This document shows, piece by piece, positions 44,629 to 54,439 of a DNA stretch of 64,000 nucleotides. A model generated the notes under the pieces. The model searched no databases. It worked only from the letters and a program-made list of their open reading frames with translations, and was not told where the DNA came from. Position 1 is the first letter of the stretch, and each line of letters opens with the position of its first letter. A program made the position numbers and the translations under genes. Source of the DNA: Halomonas litopenaei (lineage in GTDB: Bacteria > Pseudomonadota > Gammaproteobacteria > Pseudomonadales > Halomonadaceae); contig NZ_JAEKJT010000001.1 of the NCBI RefSeq assembly GCF_017303055.1, positions 310,001 through 374,000 on the forward strand. Direction: 5' to 3'.

Positions 44629-44817
44629 CTAGAGAATATCGTGATCAAGCCGCTGCCGCTCCAGTTCAGCGGCGTCCTTGCTGGCGTACTTGCGGACCAC
44701 GATGGTACCCGATGGCGTCACCTCGACGTCATCCCAGCCGACCGTTTCCGCAGCCTCGATGGAGGTCGTCAGCTGCTGTTGAATCTGTTCCAGTACGAGC
44801 TGCCCTTCGCTACTCAT
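44629..44817 (-). CDS. Small hypothetical protein
   Basis: 62 residues from the ATG at 44817 with AAAGAGG upstream: an amphipathic N-terminal helix (LVLEQIQQQLTTSIEAAE), a beta-like DVEVTPSGTIVVRKYASK, and a charged C terminus (DAAELERQRLDHDIL). It is the first gene of a two-gene unit with the membrane protein downstream. Family not recognised; the frame is open upstream but that part is not protein-like. Confidence 0.6.
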   Translation of the reverse strand: MSSEGQLVLEQIQQQLTTSIEAAETVGWDDVEVTPSGTIVVRKYASKDAAELERQRLDHDIL

Positions 44818-44942
44818 GGCAATGCCTCTTTCTTCGCGCACCTTGGATAGTAGCATGTCCGCGGCGCCGCATAGCGAGCAAAACACCGCGAGCAGGGCGT
44901 CCAGGGCAGGGCGCCTAGGGCAAGGTCAGGGAAGCGGGAATC

Positions 44943-44978
44943 AGCGATCAGCGGCCCCTGACGGCGCCGCCGATCGCT
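44943..44978 (-). terminator. Hairpin at the end of the liu operon
   Basis: A 13-bp stem AGCGATCAGCGGC / GCCGCCGATCGCT with one mismatch and a 10-nt loop lies 11 bp beyond the liuE stop. No T run, so it may be a weak or factor-assisted terminator. Confidence 0.5.
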
Positions 44979-44988
44979 CAGGTGTTCG

Positions 44989-45903
44989 TTAGCCCTTGGC
45001 GACCATCGCCACCCCCGCCTTGGAGCGATTCGGGCGGCCGATGGTGCGGGTGATCCAGTCACCGACGGCGGCGATACGTGCGAGATCGACCCCGCAGCCG
45101 ATGCCGAGTCCTTCCAGCAGATACACCACGTCTTCGGTGGCGACGTTGCCGCTGGCGCCCTTGGCGTAGGGACAGCCCCCAAGGCCGGCCACCGAGCTGT
45201 CGATGACCTGGACACCGTCTTCGAGCACCGCCACCAGATTGGCCAGGGCCTGGCCATAGGTATCATGGAAGTGGGCCGCAAGTCGGGTGACCGGCACATC
45301 CCGAGCGACGGCTTCGAGCATGCGCCGGGCTTTCAGCGGCGTGCCGGTGCCGATGGTATCGCCCAGTGATACCTCGTAGCAGCCCATCTCATCCAGCGCT
45401 CGTGCCACCTTGGCCACCTGCCCAGGCGCGATGTCACCCTCATAGGGACAGCCCAGGACACAGGACACATACCCCCGTACCTGGATGCCCTCGGCCTTGG
45501 CACGTTCGACCACCGGGGCAAAGCGCTCGAGTGATTCGGCGATGGAGCAGTTGATGTTCTTCTGCGAGAACGATTCAGAGGCCGCGCCGAACACCGCGAC
45601 TTCCTGCACGCCACATTCGATGGCGGCCTCCAGCCCCTTGAGGTTTGGCGTCAACGCCGAATAACGCCGTCCGGGCTGTGCTGCTCCCTCCTGCATCAGG
45701 GCCCGCATGACCTCGCGATGATCGGCCATCTGCGGCACCCACTTGGGGGAGACGAAGCTGGCCGCCTCGATATGGCAGTGTCCCGCCTTGGCCAGACGCT
45801 CGATCAGTTCGAGCTTGGTTGCCGTGGTGATCGGGTCCGGCTCGTTCTGCAGGCCGTCCCGCGGGCCCACCTCGACAATCCGCACCCTGTCGGGAAAGGC
45901 CAT
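44989..45903 (-). CDS. liuE: Hydroxymethylglutaryl-CoA lyase
   Basis: The protein has 304 residues. The HMGL-like TIM barrel shows VEVGPRDGLQNEPD (about 10-23), the signature SCVLGCPYEGDIAPGQVAKVA (about 141-161) with catalytic Cys, ISLGDTIGTGTP-like SLGDTIGTGTPLKARRM (about 173-189) and AAHFHDTYGQALANL (about 201-215). It splits HMG-CoA into acetyl-CoA and acetoacetate, the last step of leucine breakdown. It ends the liu operon; its start overlaps the liuD stop by 1 bp. Confidence 0.93.
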   Translation of the reverse strand: MAFPDRVRIVEVGPRDGLQNEPDPITTATKLELIERLAKAGHCHIEAASFVSPKWVPQMADHREVMRALMQEGAAQPGRRYSALTPNLKGLEAAIECGVQEVAVFGAASESFSQKNINCSIAESLERFAPVVERAKAEGIQVRGYVSCVLGCPYEGDIAPGQVAKVARALDEMGCYEVSLGDTIGTGTPLKARRMLEAVARDVPVTRLAAHFHDTYGQALANLVAVLEDGVQVIDSSVAGLGGCPYAKGASGNVATEDVVYLLEGLGIGCGVDLARIAAVGDWITRTIGRPNRSKAGVAMVAKG

Positions 45904-48035
45904 CAGAGAGCCTCCTTGTCATGCACGCTGTCGGCGGACTGGGCAGTGAAGTCGAGCAGCACATCGCCCTGGCCGACGGTGTCGCCAGCGGCGTAGCGAA
46001 AGGCCTCGACCGAACCGTCGGCAGGCGCGGTCAGCGTGTGCTCCATCTTCATGGCTTCCATGACCATCAGCGCGTCGCCCTTGCTGACCGCGGCGCCAGG
46101 CGCCACCAGCAGTGCCACGACGGTGCCATGCATCGGCGCGGTGAGCGTCGATTCCACCTCGTGCTGGCCATGATCGATGGCATCAATGCGACGCCAGCAG
46201 AGGCGCACTTCACCCTCAGGGCTGGACAGCACAATGGTATTTCGCTGCTGGCCTTGCCCCAGCAGGCGAGCCTGCAGCCGGCGGCGATGACCGTCCAGGG
46301 TGATCGCCACCGCGTCGCCGGGCAGCTCAGTCAGACTGGCAGATACCTCGGCACGAGATTCCCCGGGACCCCGGATGCTGAGCTGCCATGCCTGATCGCT
46401 GGCGGCGTGCCGTCCCTCCACCACGCACAGGCTGGATGGCTCGGCCTCAGCGGCCTCCCGTGGATCGCATAGCGCGATGCGGATTTGACGGGGGCCATTG
46501 ACGCGAAAGCCATCGTGACGATCCCAGGGTGAGTCACTTTCCGACTCCCGGGACAATTGATGCAGTGCCACCAGGGCCGCGCTGGCCAGGCTCTGCTGGT
46601 CCAGCCCGCGGCTGGCAAACAGGCTTTCCTCATGGCGCTCGATAAAGCGGGTGTCGAGATGGGCGGCCTGAAAGTCCGGGTGGTTCGTCAGCCGCTGCAG
46701 GAAGCCTCGGTTGGTGATCACTCCCTGCACGTCCAGGGCGGCCAGCGCGCGATTGAGGCTGGCCAGGGCAGAGGCACGATCCGGGCCGTGGGTGATCAGC
46801 TTGGCCAGCATCGGATCATAGTGCATCGATACCGTGTCGCCAGTGGCCACCCCGCTATCCAGGCGCACCTGAGCGGAGCTCAGGTCGGCCCCGACCAGAT
46901 CCAGCGCGAAGCGATCGAGCACGCCGGTGGCAGGCAGAAAGTCCTGGTCGGCATCCTCAGCGTACAGGCGCGCCTCAAAGCTATGGCCATCGATGGACAG
47001 CTGGTCCTGGCGCAACGGCAGCGGCTCATTCATCGCCACCCGCAGCTGCCATTCCACCAGGTCCTGGCCAGTGATCATCTCGGTCACCGGGTGCTCGACC
47101 TGCAGCCGCGTGTTCATTTCCATGAAATAGAAGGCGCCGTCCTGCTGTTGCGAAGCGCCGGGCGTCGCGTCGAGCAGGAATTCCACGGTGCCCGCGCCGA
47201 CGTAACCGATCTCCTGGGCGGCGCGAACCGCGGCATCGCCCATGGCACGTCGTAGCGCTGCCGTCATGCCGGGGGCGGGCGCTTCCTCCAGTACCTTCTG
47301 GTGACGGCGCTGGACACTGCAGTCCCGTTCGAACAGGTACACCCCATTGCCGTGGCGGTCGCAGAACACCTGTACCTCAACGTGGCGGGGTTGGGTCAGG
47401 TACTTCTCGATCAGCATGCGATCGTCATTGAAAGCGGCTCTGGATTCCCGGCGGCAGCCTTCCAGCGCCGCCTGAAATTCGCTGCCGCTTTCGACCACGC
47501 GCATACCCTTGCCGCCGCCGCCAGCGCTGGCCTTGAGCAACACGGGGTAGCCGATGGCGTCCGCCTCGCGCTTGAGCAGAGCGTCGTCCTGGTCATCGCC
47601 GTGGTAGCCCGGTACCAACGGCACGCCGGCATCCATCATGCGTGCCTTGGCGGCGGACTTGTCGCCCATCGCCTTGATGCTGGCGGCGGGAGGGCCGACG
47701 AAGACAATGCCGGCGTCCTCGCAGGCCCGCACAAAGGCCTCGTTTTCCGACAGGAAACCATAGCCCGGATGAATGGCGCCGGCGCCGCTGCGGCGAGCAG
47801 CGTCGATCACCTTGGCGATATCCAGGTAGCTTTCCCGGGCGGCCGCCGGGCCGATATGGATGGCTTCGTCGGCTTCGCGCACGTGGCGGGCGTCGGCGTC
47901 CGCATCTGAATAGACGGCGATGGTCTTCAGGCCCATGGCGCGTGCGGTACGCATCACGCGGCAGGCGATCTCACCGCGATTGGCCACCAGCAGGGTGTCG
48001 AAGCGCAGCTGGTCAGCAGTGGGGGTCGAGCTCAT
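45903..48035 (-). CDS. liuD: Methylcrotonyl-CoA carboxylase biotin-containing (alpha) subunit
   Basis: The protein has 710 residues. Biotin carboxylase domain covers about 12-460 (LVANRGEIACRVMRTARAMG, ASAGGGGKGMRVVESG ATP-grasp loop, FMEMNTRLQVEHPVTEMITG). A middle region follows, and a biotinyl domain at about 635-705 with MVMEAMKMEHTLTAPADG, where the Lys carries biotin. It carboxylates biotin for the beta subunit at 48868-50475. It overlaps liuC upstream by 4 bp. The order liuA-B-C-D-E and flanking genes identify it as MCC rather than propionyl- or acetyl-CoA carboxylase. Confidence 0.93.
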   Translation of the reverse strand: MSSTPTADQLRFDTLLVANRGEIACRVMRTARAMGLKTIAVYSDADADARHVREADEAIHIGPAAARESYLDIAKVIDAARRSGAGAIHPGYGFLSENEAFVRACEDAGIVFVGPPAASIKAMGDKSAAKARMMDAGVPLVPGYHGDDQDDALLKREADAIGYPVLLKASAGGGGKGMRVVESGSEFQAALEGCRRESRAAFNDDRMLIEKYLTQPRHVEVQVFCDRHGNGVYLFERDCSVQRRHQKVLEEAPAPGMTAALRRAMGDAAVRAAQEIGYVGAGTVEFLLDATPGASQQQDGAFYFMEMNTRLQVEHPVTEMITGQDLVEWQLRVAMNEPLPLRQDQLSIDGHSFEARLYAEDADQDFLPATGVLDRFALDLVGADLSSAQVRLDSGVATGDTVSMHYDPMLAKLITHGPDRASALASLNRALAALDVQGVITNRGFLQRLTNHPDFQAAHLDTRFIERHEESLFASRGLDQQSLASAALVALHQLSRESESDSPWDRHDGFRVNGPRQIRIALCDPREAAEAEPSSLCVVEGRHAASDQAWQLSIRGPGESRAEVSASLTELPGDAVAITLDGHRRRLQARLLGQGQQRNTIVLSSPEGEVRLCWRRIDAIDHGQHEVESTLTAPMHGTVVALLVAPGAAVSKGDALMVMEAMKMEHTLTAPADGSVEAFRYAAGDTVGQGDVLLDFTAQSADSVHDKEAL

Positions 48036-48853
48036 GAGGCGCTCCCGCTATGGTTGGAGGTGCCCGCCCAGGCAGGGCGGCGCTTTTCGAGGAAGCTGGA
48101 AAGCCCTTCCTGGCCTTCGTCGCTGACGCGCAGGCGGCTGATGACCAGGCAGGTTCGCTCCCGCGTGGCCTGTTCGTCCGGCGCTCGAGCGACCTCAGCG
48201 AGCAAGGCCTTGGTCGCTCGACTGGCCTGGGGAGAGGTGGCCAGCAGGGTCTCGAGCATGCTCTCTACCGCGTGGTCCAGGGCCTCGGGTTCAACGACCG
48301 TGTGCACCAGATCCAGTGCCTGCGCTGTCGTGGCGTCCATCACCTCTGCGCTGAGCGCATAGCGGCGCATCTGGCGGCTGCCGATGGCGCGCAGCACGTA
48401 AGGGCTGATGACAGCCGGCGACAGGCCAATCTTGACCTCGGACAGGCAGAACTTGGCGCGCTGGGACGCCAACACGATATCGCAGCAGGCGGCGAGGCCC
48501 ACGGCTCCGCCAAAGGCGGCACCTTGTACCCGGCACAAAGTGACGCAGGGCAGGGTGTCCAGTCCGTGCATTAGGCGCGACAGCTCGCGGGAATCGGCCA
48601 GGTTGTCGTCGACGCTGTAGTCGACCATGCGCTTCATCCAGTTGAGGTCGGCGCCGGCGGAGAAGCTCTTGCCCTCCGAGCCGAGCACCATGACCCGGAC
48701 CTCGCCGCGCTCTGCGGCGGCGCGAACTCGGTCCAGGTGGCGATTGAGCTCGCCGATCAAGGCATCATCGAAGGCGTTATGGACCTCCGGACGCGTCAGC
48801 GTCAGCCAGGCCACCCCCCTGGCATCAATGTCTAGTGTCGATGTCTGAGACAT
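48032..48853 (-). CDS. liuC: Methylglutaconyl-CoA hydratase (enoyl-CoA hydratase family)
   Basis: The protein has 273 residues. The crotonase fold shows GKSFSAGADLNWMKRMVDYS (about 60-79, oxyanion loop) and CRVQGAAFGGAVGLAACCDI (about 105-124), followed by AKFCLSEVKIGLSPAVISPY (about 130-149). It hydrates 3-methylglutaconyl-CoA to HMG-CoA. The reaction is assigned by its place between the MCC subunits and HMG-CoA lyase. It overlaps liuD by 4 bp and follows liuB after 14 bp. Confidence 0.9.
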   Translation of the reverse strand: MSQTSTLDIDARGVAWLTLTRPEVHNAFDDALIGELNRHLDRVRAAAERGEVRVMVLGSEGKSFSAGADLNWMKRMVDYSVDDNLADSRELSRLMHGLDTLPCVTLCRVQGAAFGGAVGLAACCDIVLASQRAKFCLSEVKIGLSPAVISPYVLRAIGSRQMRRYALSAEVMDATTAQALDLVHTVVEPEALDHAVESMLETLLATSPQASRATKALLAEVARAPDEQATRERTCLVISRLRVSDEGQEGLSSFLEKRRPAWAGTSNHSGSAS

Positions 48854-48867
48854 GTCTGCATCCTCGG

Positions 48868-50475
48868 TTACATGCGGAAGACGCCGAAGCGCGTCTCTTC
48901 GATCTCGGCATTCATCGCGGCGGCCAGTGACAGCCCAAGCACGTCGCGGGTCTGGGCAGGGTCGATGACGCCGTCATCCCAAAGCCGCGCGCTGGCGTAG
49001 TAGGGGTGGCCCTGGTGCTCGTACTGCTCTCGGGTCGGCTGCTTGAAGGCCTCTTCCTGCTCTGCTGTCCAGGACTCCCCGGCGCGTTCCAGCTGCTCGC
49101 GCTTGACCTGTGACAGCACCCCGGCCGCCTGCTCGCCCCCCATCACCGAGATTCTGGCGTTGGGCCACATGAACAGCAGGTTGGGCTCGAAGGCGCGGCC
49201 GCACATGCCGTAGTTGCCGGCACCGAAACTGCCGCCGATCAGCACCGTGAACTTGGGCACGCGGGCACAGGCCACCGCAGTGACCAGCTTGGCGCCGTGC
49301 TTGGCAATGCCTTCATGCTCGTACTTCGAACCGACCATAAAGCCGGTGATGTTCTGCAGGAACACCAGGGGAATGCCGCGCTGGGCGCACAGCTCGATAA
49401 AGTGGGCGCCCTTGACCGCGCTTTCCGAGAACAGCACGCCGTTGTTGGCCACGATGCCAACGGGGTGGCCGTGGATATGGGCGAAGCCGGTGACCAGCGT
49501 ATCGCCGTAGTAGCGCTTGAACTCGTCGAAGTCGGAACCGTCGACAATGCGGGCGATGACCTCACGTACGTCGAACGGCTTCTTCAGGTCGGTGCCGACG
49601 ATACCGTACAGCTCGGCCGGATCGAGGGCGGGAGGACGCGGGGGCTGCATCGCCAGTCGGCCACGCTTCTGCCAGTTCAGTCGGGCGACACAGCGCCGGG
49701 CGAGCTGCAGGGCATGGGCATCATTGTCGGCGTAGTGGTCGGCAACGCCGCTGATCTTGGCGTGGACATCGGCGCCGCCAAGATCCTCGGCGCTGATGGT
49801 TTCACCGGTGGCAGCCTTGACCAGGGGCGGACCGCCAAGAAAGATGGTGCCCTGTTCGCGCACGATGATGGACTCGTCCGCCATGGCGGGCACGTAGGCT
49901 CCCCCGGCAGTGCAGGAGCCCATGACCACGGCGATCTGGGGAATACCCTCGGCCGATAGGGTGGCCTGGTTATAGAAGATGCGGCCGAAGTGGTCTCTGT
50001 CGGGGAACACCTCGTCCTGGCGTGGCAGAAAGGCACCGCCGGAATCGACCAGGTACACGCAGGGCAAGCGATGCTTGCGGGCGACTTCCTGGGCACGCAG
50101 ATGCTTCTTCACCGTCAGCGGGAAGTAGGTGCCGCCCTTCACGGTGGCATCGTTGGCCACGATCACACACTCGACGCCGCTGATGCGACCGATCCCGGTA
50201 ACCAGGCCTGCCGCCGGCACATCGCTGTCGTACACGCCGTGGGCGGCCAGGGCCGACAGCTCCAGAAAGGGCGACCCCTCGTCGATCAAGTGATCGATGC
50301 GGTCGCGTACAAACAGCTTGCCGCGGGATTCGTGGCGACTGCGTGCCTTGTCACCGCCGCCGCGACGAATGGCGTCGGTCAGTTCGTTCAGCTTGCCGAC
50401 CTCGGCACGCATGGCCGCATCCCGAGCCACAAAGTCTTCGGAACGCGGATTGATTGCGGTATCCAACATGGCCAT
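48868..50475 (-). CDS. liuB: Methylcrotonyl-CoA carboxylase carboxyltransferase (beta) subunit
   Basis: The protein has 535 residues, the full size of the family. The N-terminal crotonase-like half has [19 protein letters not shown] (about 48-66), and [20 protein letters not shown] (about 141-160) and [19 protein letters not shown] (about 186-204) are acyl-CoA and carboxybiotin sites. The C-terminal half has [20 protein letters not shown] and [19 protein letters not shown]. It transfers CO2 from biotin to 3-methylcrotonyl-CoA in leucine catabolism. It is the second gene of the liu operon. Confidence 0.94.
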   Translation of the reverse strand: MAMLDTAINPRSEDFVARDAAMRAEVGKLNELTDAIRRGGGDKARSRHESRGKLFVRDRIDHLIDEGSPFLELSALAAHGVYDSDVPAAGLVTGIGRISGVECVIVANDATVKGGTYFPLTVKKHLRAQEVARKHRLPCVYLVDSGGAFLPRQDEVFPDRDHFGRIFYNQATLSAEGIPQIAVVMGSCTAGGAYVPAMADESIIVREQGTIFLGGPPLVKAATGETISAEDLGGADVHAKISGVADHYADNDAHALQLARRCVARLNWQKRGRLAMQPPRPPALDPAELYGIVGTDLKKPFDVREVIARIVDGSDFDEFKRYYGDTLVTGFAHIHGHPVGIVANNGVLFSESAVKGAHFIELCAQRGIPLVFLQNITGFMVGSKYEHEGIAKHGAKLVTAVACARVPKFTVLIGGSFGAGNYGMCGRAFEPNLLFMWPNARISVMGGEQAAGVLSQVKREQLERAGESWTAEQEEAFKQPTREQYEHQGHPYYASARLWDDGVIDPAQTRDVLGLSLAAAMNAEIEETRFGVFRM

Positions 50476-50562
50476 CTGGTGGCTCCGTAGGCAAAAGAGG
50501 GGCGACGTACGCCAGCATTCACAAGGCGCTCAACGCGCTCTGCTCCGGGGTCAACGTCCGCT

Positions 50563-51732
50563 TCAGGCGGACTCGTTGAACAGCTCGCGGCCGATCAGCA
50601 TGCGCCGGATCTCACTGGTGCCCGCGCCGATCTCGTACAGCTTGGCGTCGCGCAGCAGGCGACCCGTCGGGTACTCGTTGATGTAGCCATTGCCGCCCAG
50701 CAGCTGAATGGCATCCAGCGCCACCTGGGTAGCCTTCTCGGCGCAGTAGAGAATGACCCCGGCGGCGTCCTTGCGTGACGTCTGACCCCGATCGCAGGCC
50801 GCGGCCACCGCATAAAGGTAGGCGCGGCAGGCGTTCAGTGTGGTGTACATGTCGGCCATCTTGCCCTGCACCAGCTGGAATTCGCCGATGGACTGGTTGA
50901 ACTGCTTGCGTTCGTGGATGTAAGGCACGACCACATCCATGGCGGCCTGCATGATGCCGATAGGGCCCGCCGCCAGCACGGTGCGCTCGTAGTCGAGGCC
51001 GCTCATCAGCACGCGCACACCCTTGCCGACTTCGCCCAGCACGTTCTCCGCGGGGACCGCGCAGTCCTCGAACACCAGTTCACAGGTGTTGGAACCCCGC
51101 ATCCCCAGCTTGTCGAGCTTCTGGGCGGTCGAGAAACCGTCGAATCCTTTCTCGATGATGAAGGCGGTGATGCCCTTGGACCCGGCGTCCGGGTCGGTCT
51201 TGGCATAGACCACCAGCACATCGGCGTCAGGGCCATTGGTGATCCACATCTTGTTGCCGTTAAGGATGTAGCGATCGCCTTCCTTGCGCGCGCGCAGCGA
51301 CATGGACACCACATCGGACCCGGCTCCCGGCTCGGACATGGCCAGTGCGCCCACATGCTCGCCGGATATCAGCTTGGGCAGGTACTTGGCCTTCTGTTCG
51401 GCGTTGGCGTTGATCTTCAGCTGATTGACGCACAGGTTGGAATGGGCGCCGTAGGACAGTCCGACGGATGCGCTGGCGCGGGAGATTTCCTCCATGGCGA
51501 TGCAGTGGGCCAGGTAGCCCATGCCGCTGCCGCCATCTTCGTCGGGAACGGTGATGCCCAGCAGGCCCATGTCACCGAACTTCTGCCACAGATCAGCGGG
51601 AAATTCGTTGCGCTCGTCGATCTCGGCGGCGCGAGGGGCGATCTCGTCGCGGGCAAAGGCATTCACCTGATCGCGAAGCATGACCAGGGTTTCATCGAGG
51701 CCAAAATCGAGCGGGGTATAGGGGCTGAACAT
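50563..51732 (-). CDS. liuA: Isovaleryl-CoA dehydrogenase
   Basis: The protein has 389 residues from the ATG at 51732 with GGAG upstream. The acyl-CoA dehydrogenase N-terminal domain is at about 10-120, FAD and acyl-CoA sites at [16 protein letters not shown] (about 133-148) and [18 protein letters not shown], the IVD-type [20 protein letters not shown] (about 244-263) with the catalytic-base Glu, and [22 protein letters not shown] (about 344-365; IVD pattern) near the end. It oxidises isovaleryl-CoA to 3-methylcrotonyl-CoA, feeding electrons to ETF. It heads the liuABCDE operon, behind a LiuR-type site. Confidence 0.94.
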   Translation of the reverse strand: MFSPYTPLDFGLDETLVMLRDQVNAFARDEIAPRAAEIDERNEFPADLWQKFGDMGLLGITVPDEDGGSGMGYLAHCIAMEEISRASASVGLSYGAHSNLCVNQLKINANAEQKAKYLPKLISGEHVGALAMSEPGAGSDVVSMSLRARKEGDRYILNGNKMWITNGPDADVLVVYAKTDPDAGSKGITAFIIEKGFDGFSTAQKLDKLGMRGSNTCELVFEDCAVPAENVLGEVGKGVRVLMSGLDYERTVLAAGPIGIMQAAMDVVVPYIHERKQFNQSIGEFQLVQGKMADMYTTLNACRAYLYAVAAACDRGQTSRKDAAGVILYCAEKATQVALDAIQLLGGNGYINEYPTGRLLRDAKLYEIGAGTSEIRRMLIGRELFNESA

Positions 51733-52111
51733 GGCGGGCTCCAAAGCGTCTTGAATGGTCGTTGCGGTGGCGGTCAAGACCACGACCATCGGCGGTGATG
51801 TAGGGCTGAAAAAGCCGATCAGCGGCCGTCGAGGCAGCGGCTGGCGGAATGCTAAGAAGACTAGGCAAAGTTGACGTTAACGTAAAGTGCAGCTTCTGCC
51901 GCTTGCGACCAAAGTGGGGGGCGACATCGTCTGCAGGGGGGAATCGATGGACCTGGGGGGAGCCATGGGCAGAGTAGCAGTCGGCGCAATGATCAAGCTG
52001 CCCTTAGAGGACTCTTGGCGTTGGGCTAAGGCCCCTCGGCTTTGGGCTAATTGGGCTAAACCCCTGGCGAAGCCGGCCAGGTCGGCTGATGGTCAGCCGG
52101 CTCAGCCAGCG
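51733..52111. other. Intergenic region upstream of liuA
   Basis: 379 bp without a gene. It contains the LiuR-type palindrome at 51871-51886 and three copies of TTGGGCTAA at 52021-52029, 52042-52050 and 52051-52059. The latter lie just beyond the cupin gene's end. Confidence 0.6.
51871..51886. promoter_or_regulatory. LiuR-type palindrome upstream of liuA
   Basis: TTGACGTTAACGTAAA is a palindrome apart from one base pair, centred on GTTAAC, 139 bp before the liuA start. It resembles the MerR-family LiuR sites reported for proteobacterial liu genes (from memory). liuR itself is not in the window. Confidence 0.6.
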
Positions 52112-52615
52112 TCAGTCCTCGCCCTGCCAGTAGTCCACGGTATCCTTGCGCAGGCCGGTGTGCTCGAAGCCGCGGCTGGCCTTGTCGCCCCCCGGGGCCG
52201 AGCCGGTGACGACCTGGAACTTGCCAGAGTCCGAATACTCCGTCACGTCCGGGGCATTCATGCTGCTGATGCATAGATAGGTGAGAGGCTCGTCGGAGTC
52301 GTTGATGATCTGATGGGCGCAGTCGGGGTCTGCGGCAGGTGCCGCGATCAACTCGCCTTCGACGATCGGATAGCGCTTGTCGCCCAGGCGCACGCTGCCT
52401 TTGCCCTTCAGCACCACAAACATCTCGTCGTTGTTGTGATGGAAATGAAAGGGCCAGGCGTGGCAGCCCGGCGCCAGGGTGACCCGGCGACAACCAAGAT
52501 CGCGCATGCCCAGCACCGGCGTCAGGTTGATGATGCTGGCGTCGACCTTGTCGCCGTGCTGGTGGTGTTCTCGGGCAATCGGGCAATGGCAGAGAGAGAG
52601 GATGCGTGCGCGCAT
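52112..52615 (-). CDS. Cupin-domain protein
   Basis: The protein has 167 residues. A cupin_2 fold is visible at about 40-120: GCRRVTLAPGCHAWPFHFHH (metal-binding HFHH), NDEMFVVLKGKGSVRLGDK, then LIAAPAADPDCAHQIINDS with the second-motif His. A conserved C-terminal DYSDSGKF-type motif appears as VTEYSDSGKFQV. It may bind a metal and a sugar or aromatic compound; function is unknown. No signal peptide. The start at 52615 has no strong ribosome site, so a later start is possible. Confidence 0.8.
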   Translation of the reverse strand: MRARILSLCHCPIAREHHQHGDKVDASIINLTPVLGMRDLGCRRVTLAPGCHAWPFHFHHNNDEMFVVLKGKGSVRLGDKRYPIVEGELIAAPAADPDCAHQIINDSDEPLTYLCISSMNAPDVTEYSDSGKFQVVTGSAPGGDKASRGFEHTGLRKDTVDYWQGED

Positions 52616-52758
52616 TGAGGGTCCTTGTGTGTGCAGCGGACGGACGAGCAGCCCGCAAGTGGAGCGTCGTCCGTCCTGCGTCGGTCCTCATTGCAGCCTA
52701 GACGCCGGAGCCATGCAGCGCTATCTCGACAGGGCTCGCGGCGTCGATCAGGATAGGC

Positions 52759-53628
52759 TTAGTGGGCGTCAGCGTTGGGGAAGAACAGCTGCTGACCCTT
52801 GACCTCGAAGTCACCGATCGCCTGCTGGCCTTGTTCGGACAGCAGCCAGTCATGCCACTGGTCAGCCAGGTCATGCTTCAGCTCCGGGTGACGCTCCCGC
52901 GACAGCTTGAGGCTGCCGTACTGGTTGAACAGGACGTCATCGCCTTCGAACAACAGCTCAAGGTTCTGGCGGTTATCAAAGGCGACCCAGGTCGCGCGGT
53001 CGGACATGACGTAGGCATCCATACCCGCGGCAGTGTTGAGGGTCGCGCCCATGCCGCTCCCCAGCTCGCGATACCAGTCACTGCCAGGCTCAACGCCAGC
53101 GGCATCCCACAGGCGCAATTCAGCCCGATTGGTGCCGCTGTCGTCGCCGCGAGAGGTGAAGGGGGCTCCACTCTCTGCGATCAAGCCAAAGGCAGTGGCT
53201 GCACTGTCGGCGTCGCGGATGCCGGCCGGATCGTCGGACGGTCCGATTAGTACAAAGTCGTTGTACATGACGTCATCGCGCTGACTGGCGTAGCCGTCCG
53301 CCACGAAGGCTTCCTCGCCGGCAGTGTCGTGTACCAGCAGGCTATCAGCGTCACCGCGACGGGCGATTTCGAAGGCCTGGCCGGTGCCCACCGCGACCAC
53401 GTGCACGTCGATGCCGGTGCTGTCGGTGAAGGTCGGAATAATGGCGTCAAACAGTCCAGAGTTCTGGGTGGATGTGGTCGATGCGAGGGTGATGAAGGGG
53501 GCCGCGTCCTGGGCCAGTGCGCTGCTGGCACCGAGCATCAGCGCGCACGCCGCGGCAGCGCTGGTGGCCGCACGACGAACCTGCATGGAAGACAGCCTGC
53601 GCGACGATGGGGTATGGCGATGTGACAT
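52759..53628 (-). CDS. tupA: Tungstate-binding periplasmic protein TupA
   Basis: The protein has 289 residues with a signal peptide (hydrophobic AAACALMLGASSALA at about 25-39, cleavage after ALA). The mature part begins with ITLASTTSTQNSGLFDAIIP, the TTST oxyanion motif of TupA, then VVAVGTGQAFEIARRGDADS and FTSRGDDSGTNRAELRLW. Such proteins bind tungstate very tightly; a similar motif also occurs in some molybdate binders. It is the third gene of tupBCA on the minus strand, 85 bp after the ATPase gene. Confidence 0.88.
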   Translation of the reverse strand: MSHRHTPSSRRLSSMQVRRAATSAAAACALMLGASSALAQDAAPFITLASTTSTQNSGLFDAIIPTFTDSTGIDVHVVAVGTGQAFEIARRGDADSLLVHDTAGEEAFVADGYASQRDDVMYNDFVLIGPSDDPAGIRDADSAATAFGLIAESGAPFTSRGDDSGTNRAELRLWDAAGVEPGSDWYRELGSGMGATLNTAAGMDAYVMSDRATWVAFDNRQNLELLFEGDDVLFNQYGSLKLSRERHPELKHDLADQWHDWLLSEQGQQAIGDFEVKGQQLFFPNADAH

Positions 53629-53713
53629 GGTGCAGTTCCTTGCGTAGATCGCACGACGGGTGTCGTGCGGTGGATGAATGGGCCTGAGGCGTGGTCACCA
53701 CCGTGGCCTCTAT

Positions 53714-54439
53714 CTAGTCCAGTAGCTCTCCTGCGATAAAAGCGCTGGCTTCCTGGGTGACGGGGCGGCTGAAGAACAGGTTGGCCGGGCTTTGTTCGAC
53801 CAGTCGGCCCCGGTGCAGCAGGATGACGTCGTCGGCCAGACGGCGCGCCTGGTGCATGTCGTGACTGGACATGACAATCCGCACGCCTTGCTGATGGAAG
53901 GTCTCGATGGCACTCTCCACCGCCCGAATGGCGGCGGGGTCAAGCGCTGAGGTCGGTTCGTCAAGGAACAGCACCTCGGGCTCCAGCAGCCAGGCCCGGG
54001 CCAGTGCCAGACGCTGCTGCTCACCACCTGACAGCACGCGAGCCGGGCGTTTGGCCAGGCTTTCCAAGCCAAAGCGCTCGAGGGCGGCGATGGCGCGCTG
54101 GCGCCGCTGTCGGCGTGGCACATGATTCACCGCCAACGCATACTCGAGGTTGGCCAGGGCGCTACGTCTGAGCAGAACCGGACGCTGAAATACCATGGCC
54201 TGGCGGGGAGCCGAACCTTCCCATTGCAGCTGTCCCTGGGTGGGCGAGAGCAGGCCATGGGCAAGACGCATCAAGAGGCTCTTGCCCGCGCCATTGGGGC
54301 CCATGATCAGGGTGCGCCGATGACCGTCGAGAGTCAGTGACAGGGGGCCCAGCAGGCGCTGACCAGCGGTCGAGAAGCCGACCCGGTCGAGGGTGAGGCG
54401 AGGGGCCGAGGCTGGCGCCGACAGCGTCATCGTGGTCAT
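53714..54439 (-). CDS. tupC: Tungstate ABC transporter ATP-binding protein TupC
   Basis: The protein has 241 residues from the ATG at 54439, overlapping the permease stop by 4 bp. Walker A is GPNGAGKSLL (about 46), ABC signature LSGGEQQRLALARAW (about 137), Walker [13 protein letters not shown] (about 157) and the switch His in VMSSHDMHQARRLAD. It powers import through TupB. No TOBE domain is present after the ABC core, unlike ModC. Confidence 0.9.
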   Translation of the reverse strand: MTTMTLSAPASAPRLTLDRVGFSTAGQRLLGPLSLTLDGHRRTLIMGPNGAGKSLLMRLAHGLLSPTQGQLQWEGSAPRQAMVFQRPVLLRRSALANLEYALAVNHVPRRQRRQRAIAALERFGLESLAKRPARVLSGGEQQRLALARAWLLEPEVLFLDEPTSALDPAAIRAVESAIETFHQQGVRIVMSSHDMHQARRLADDVILLHRGRLVEQSPANLFFSRPVTQEASAFIAGELLD

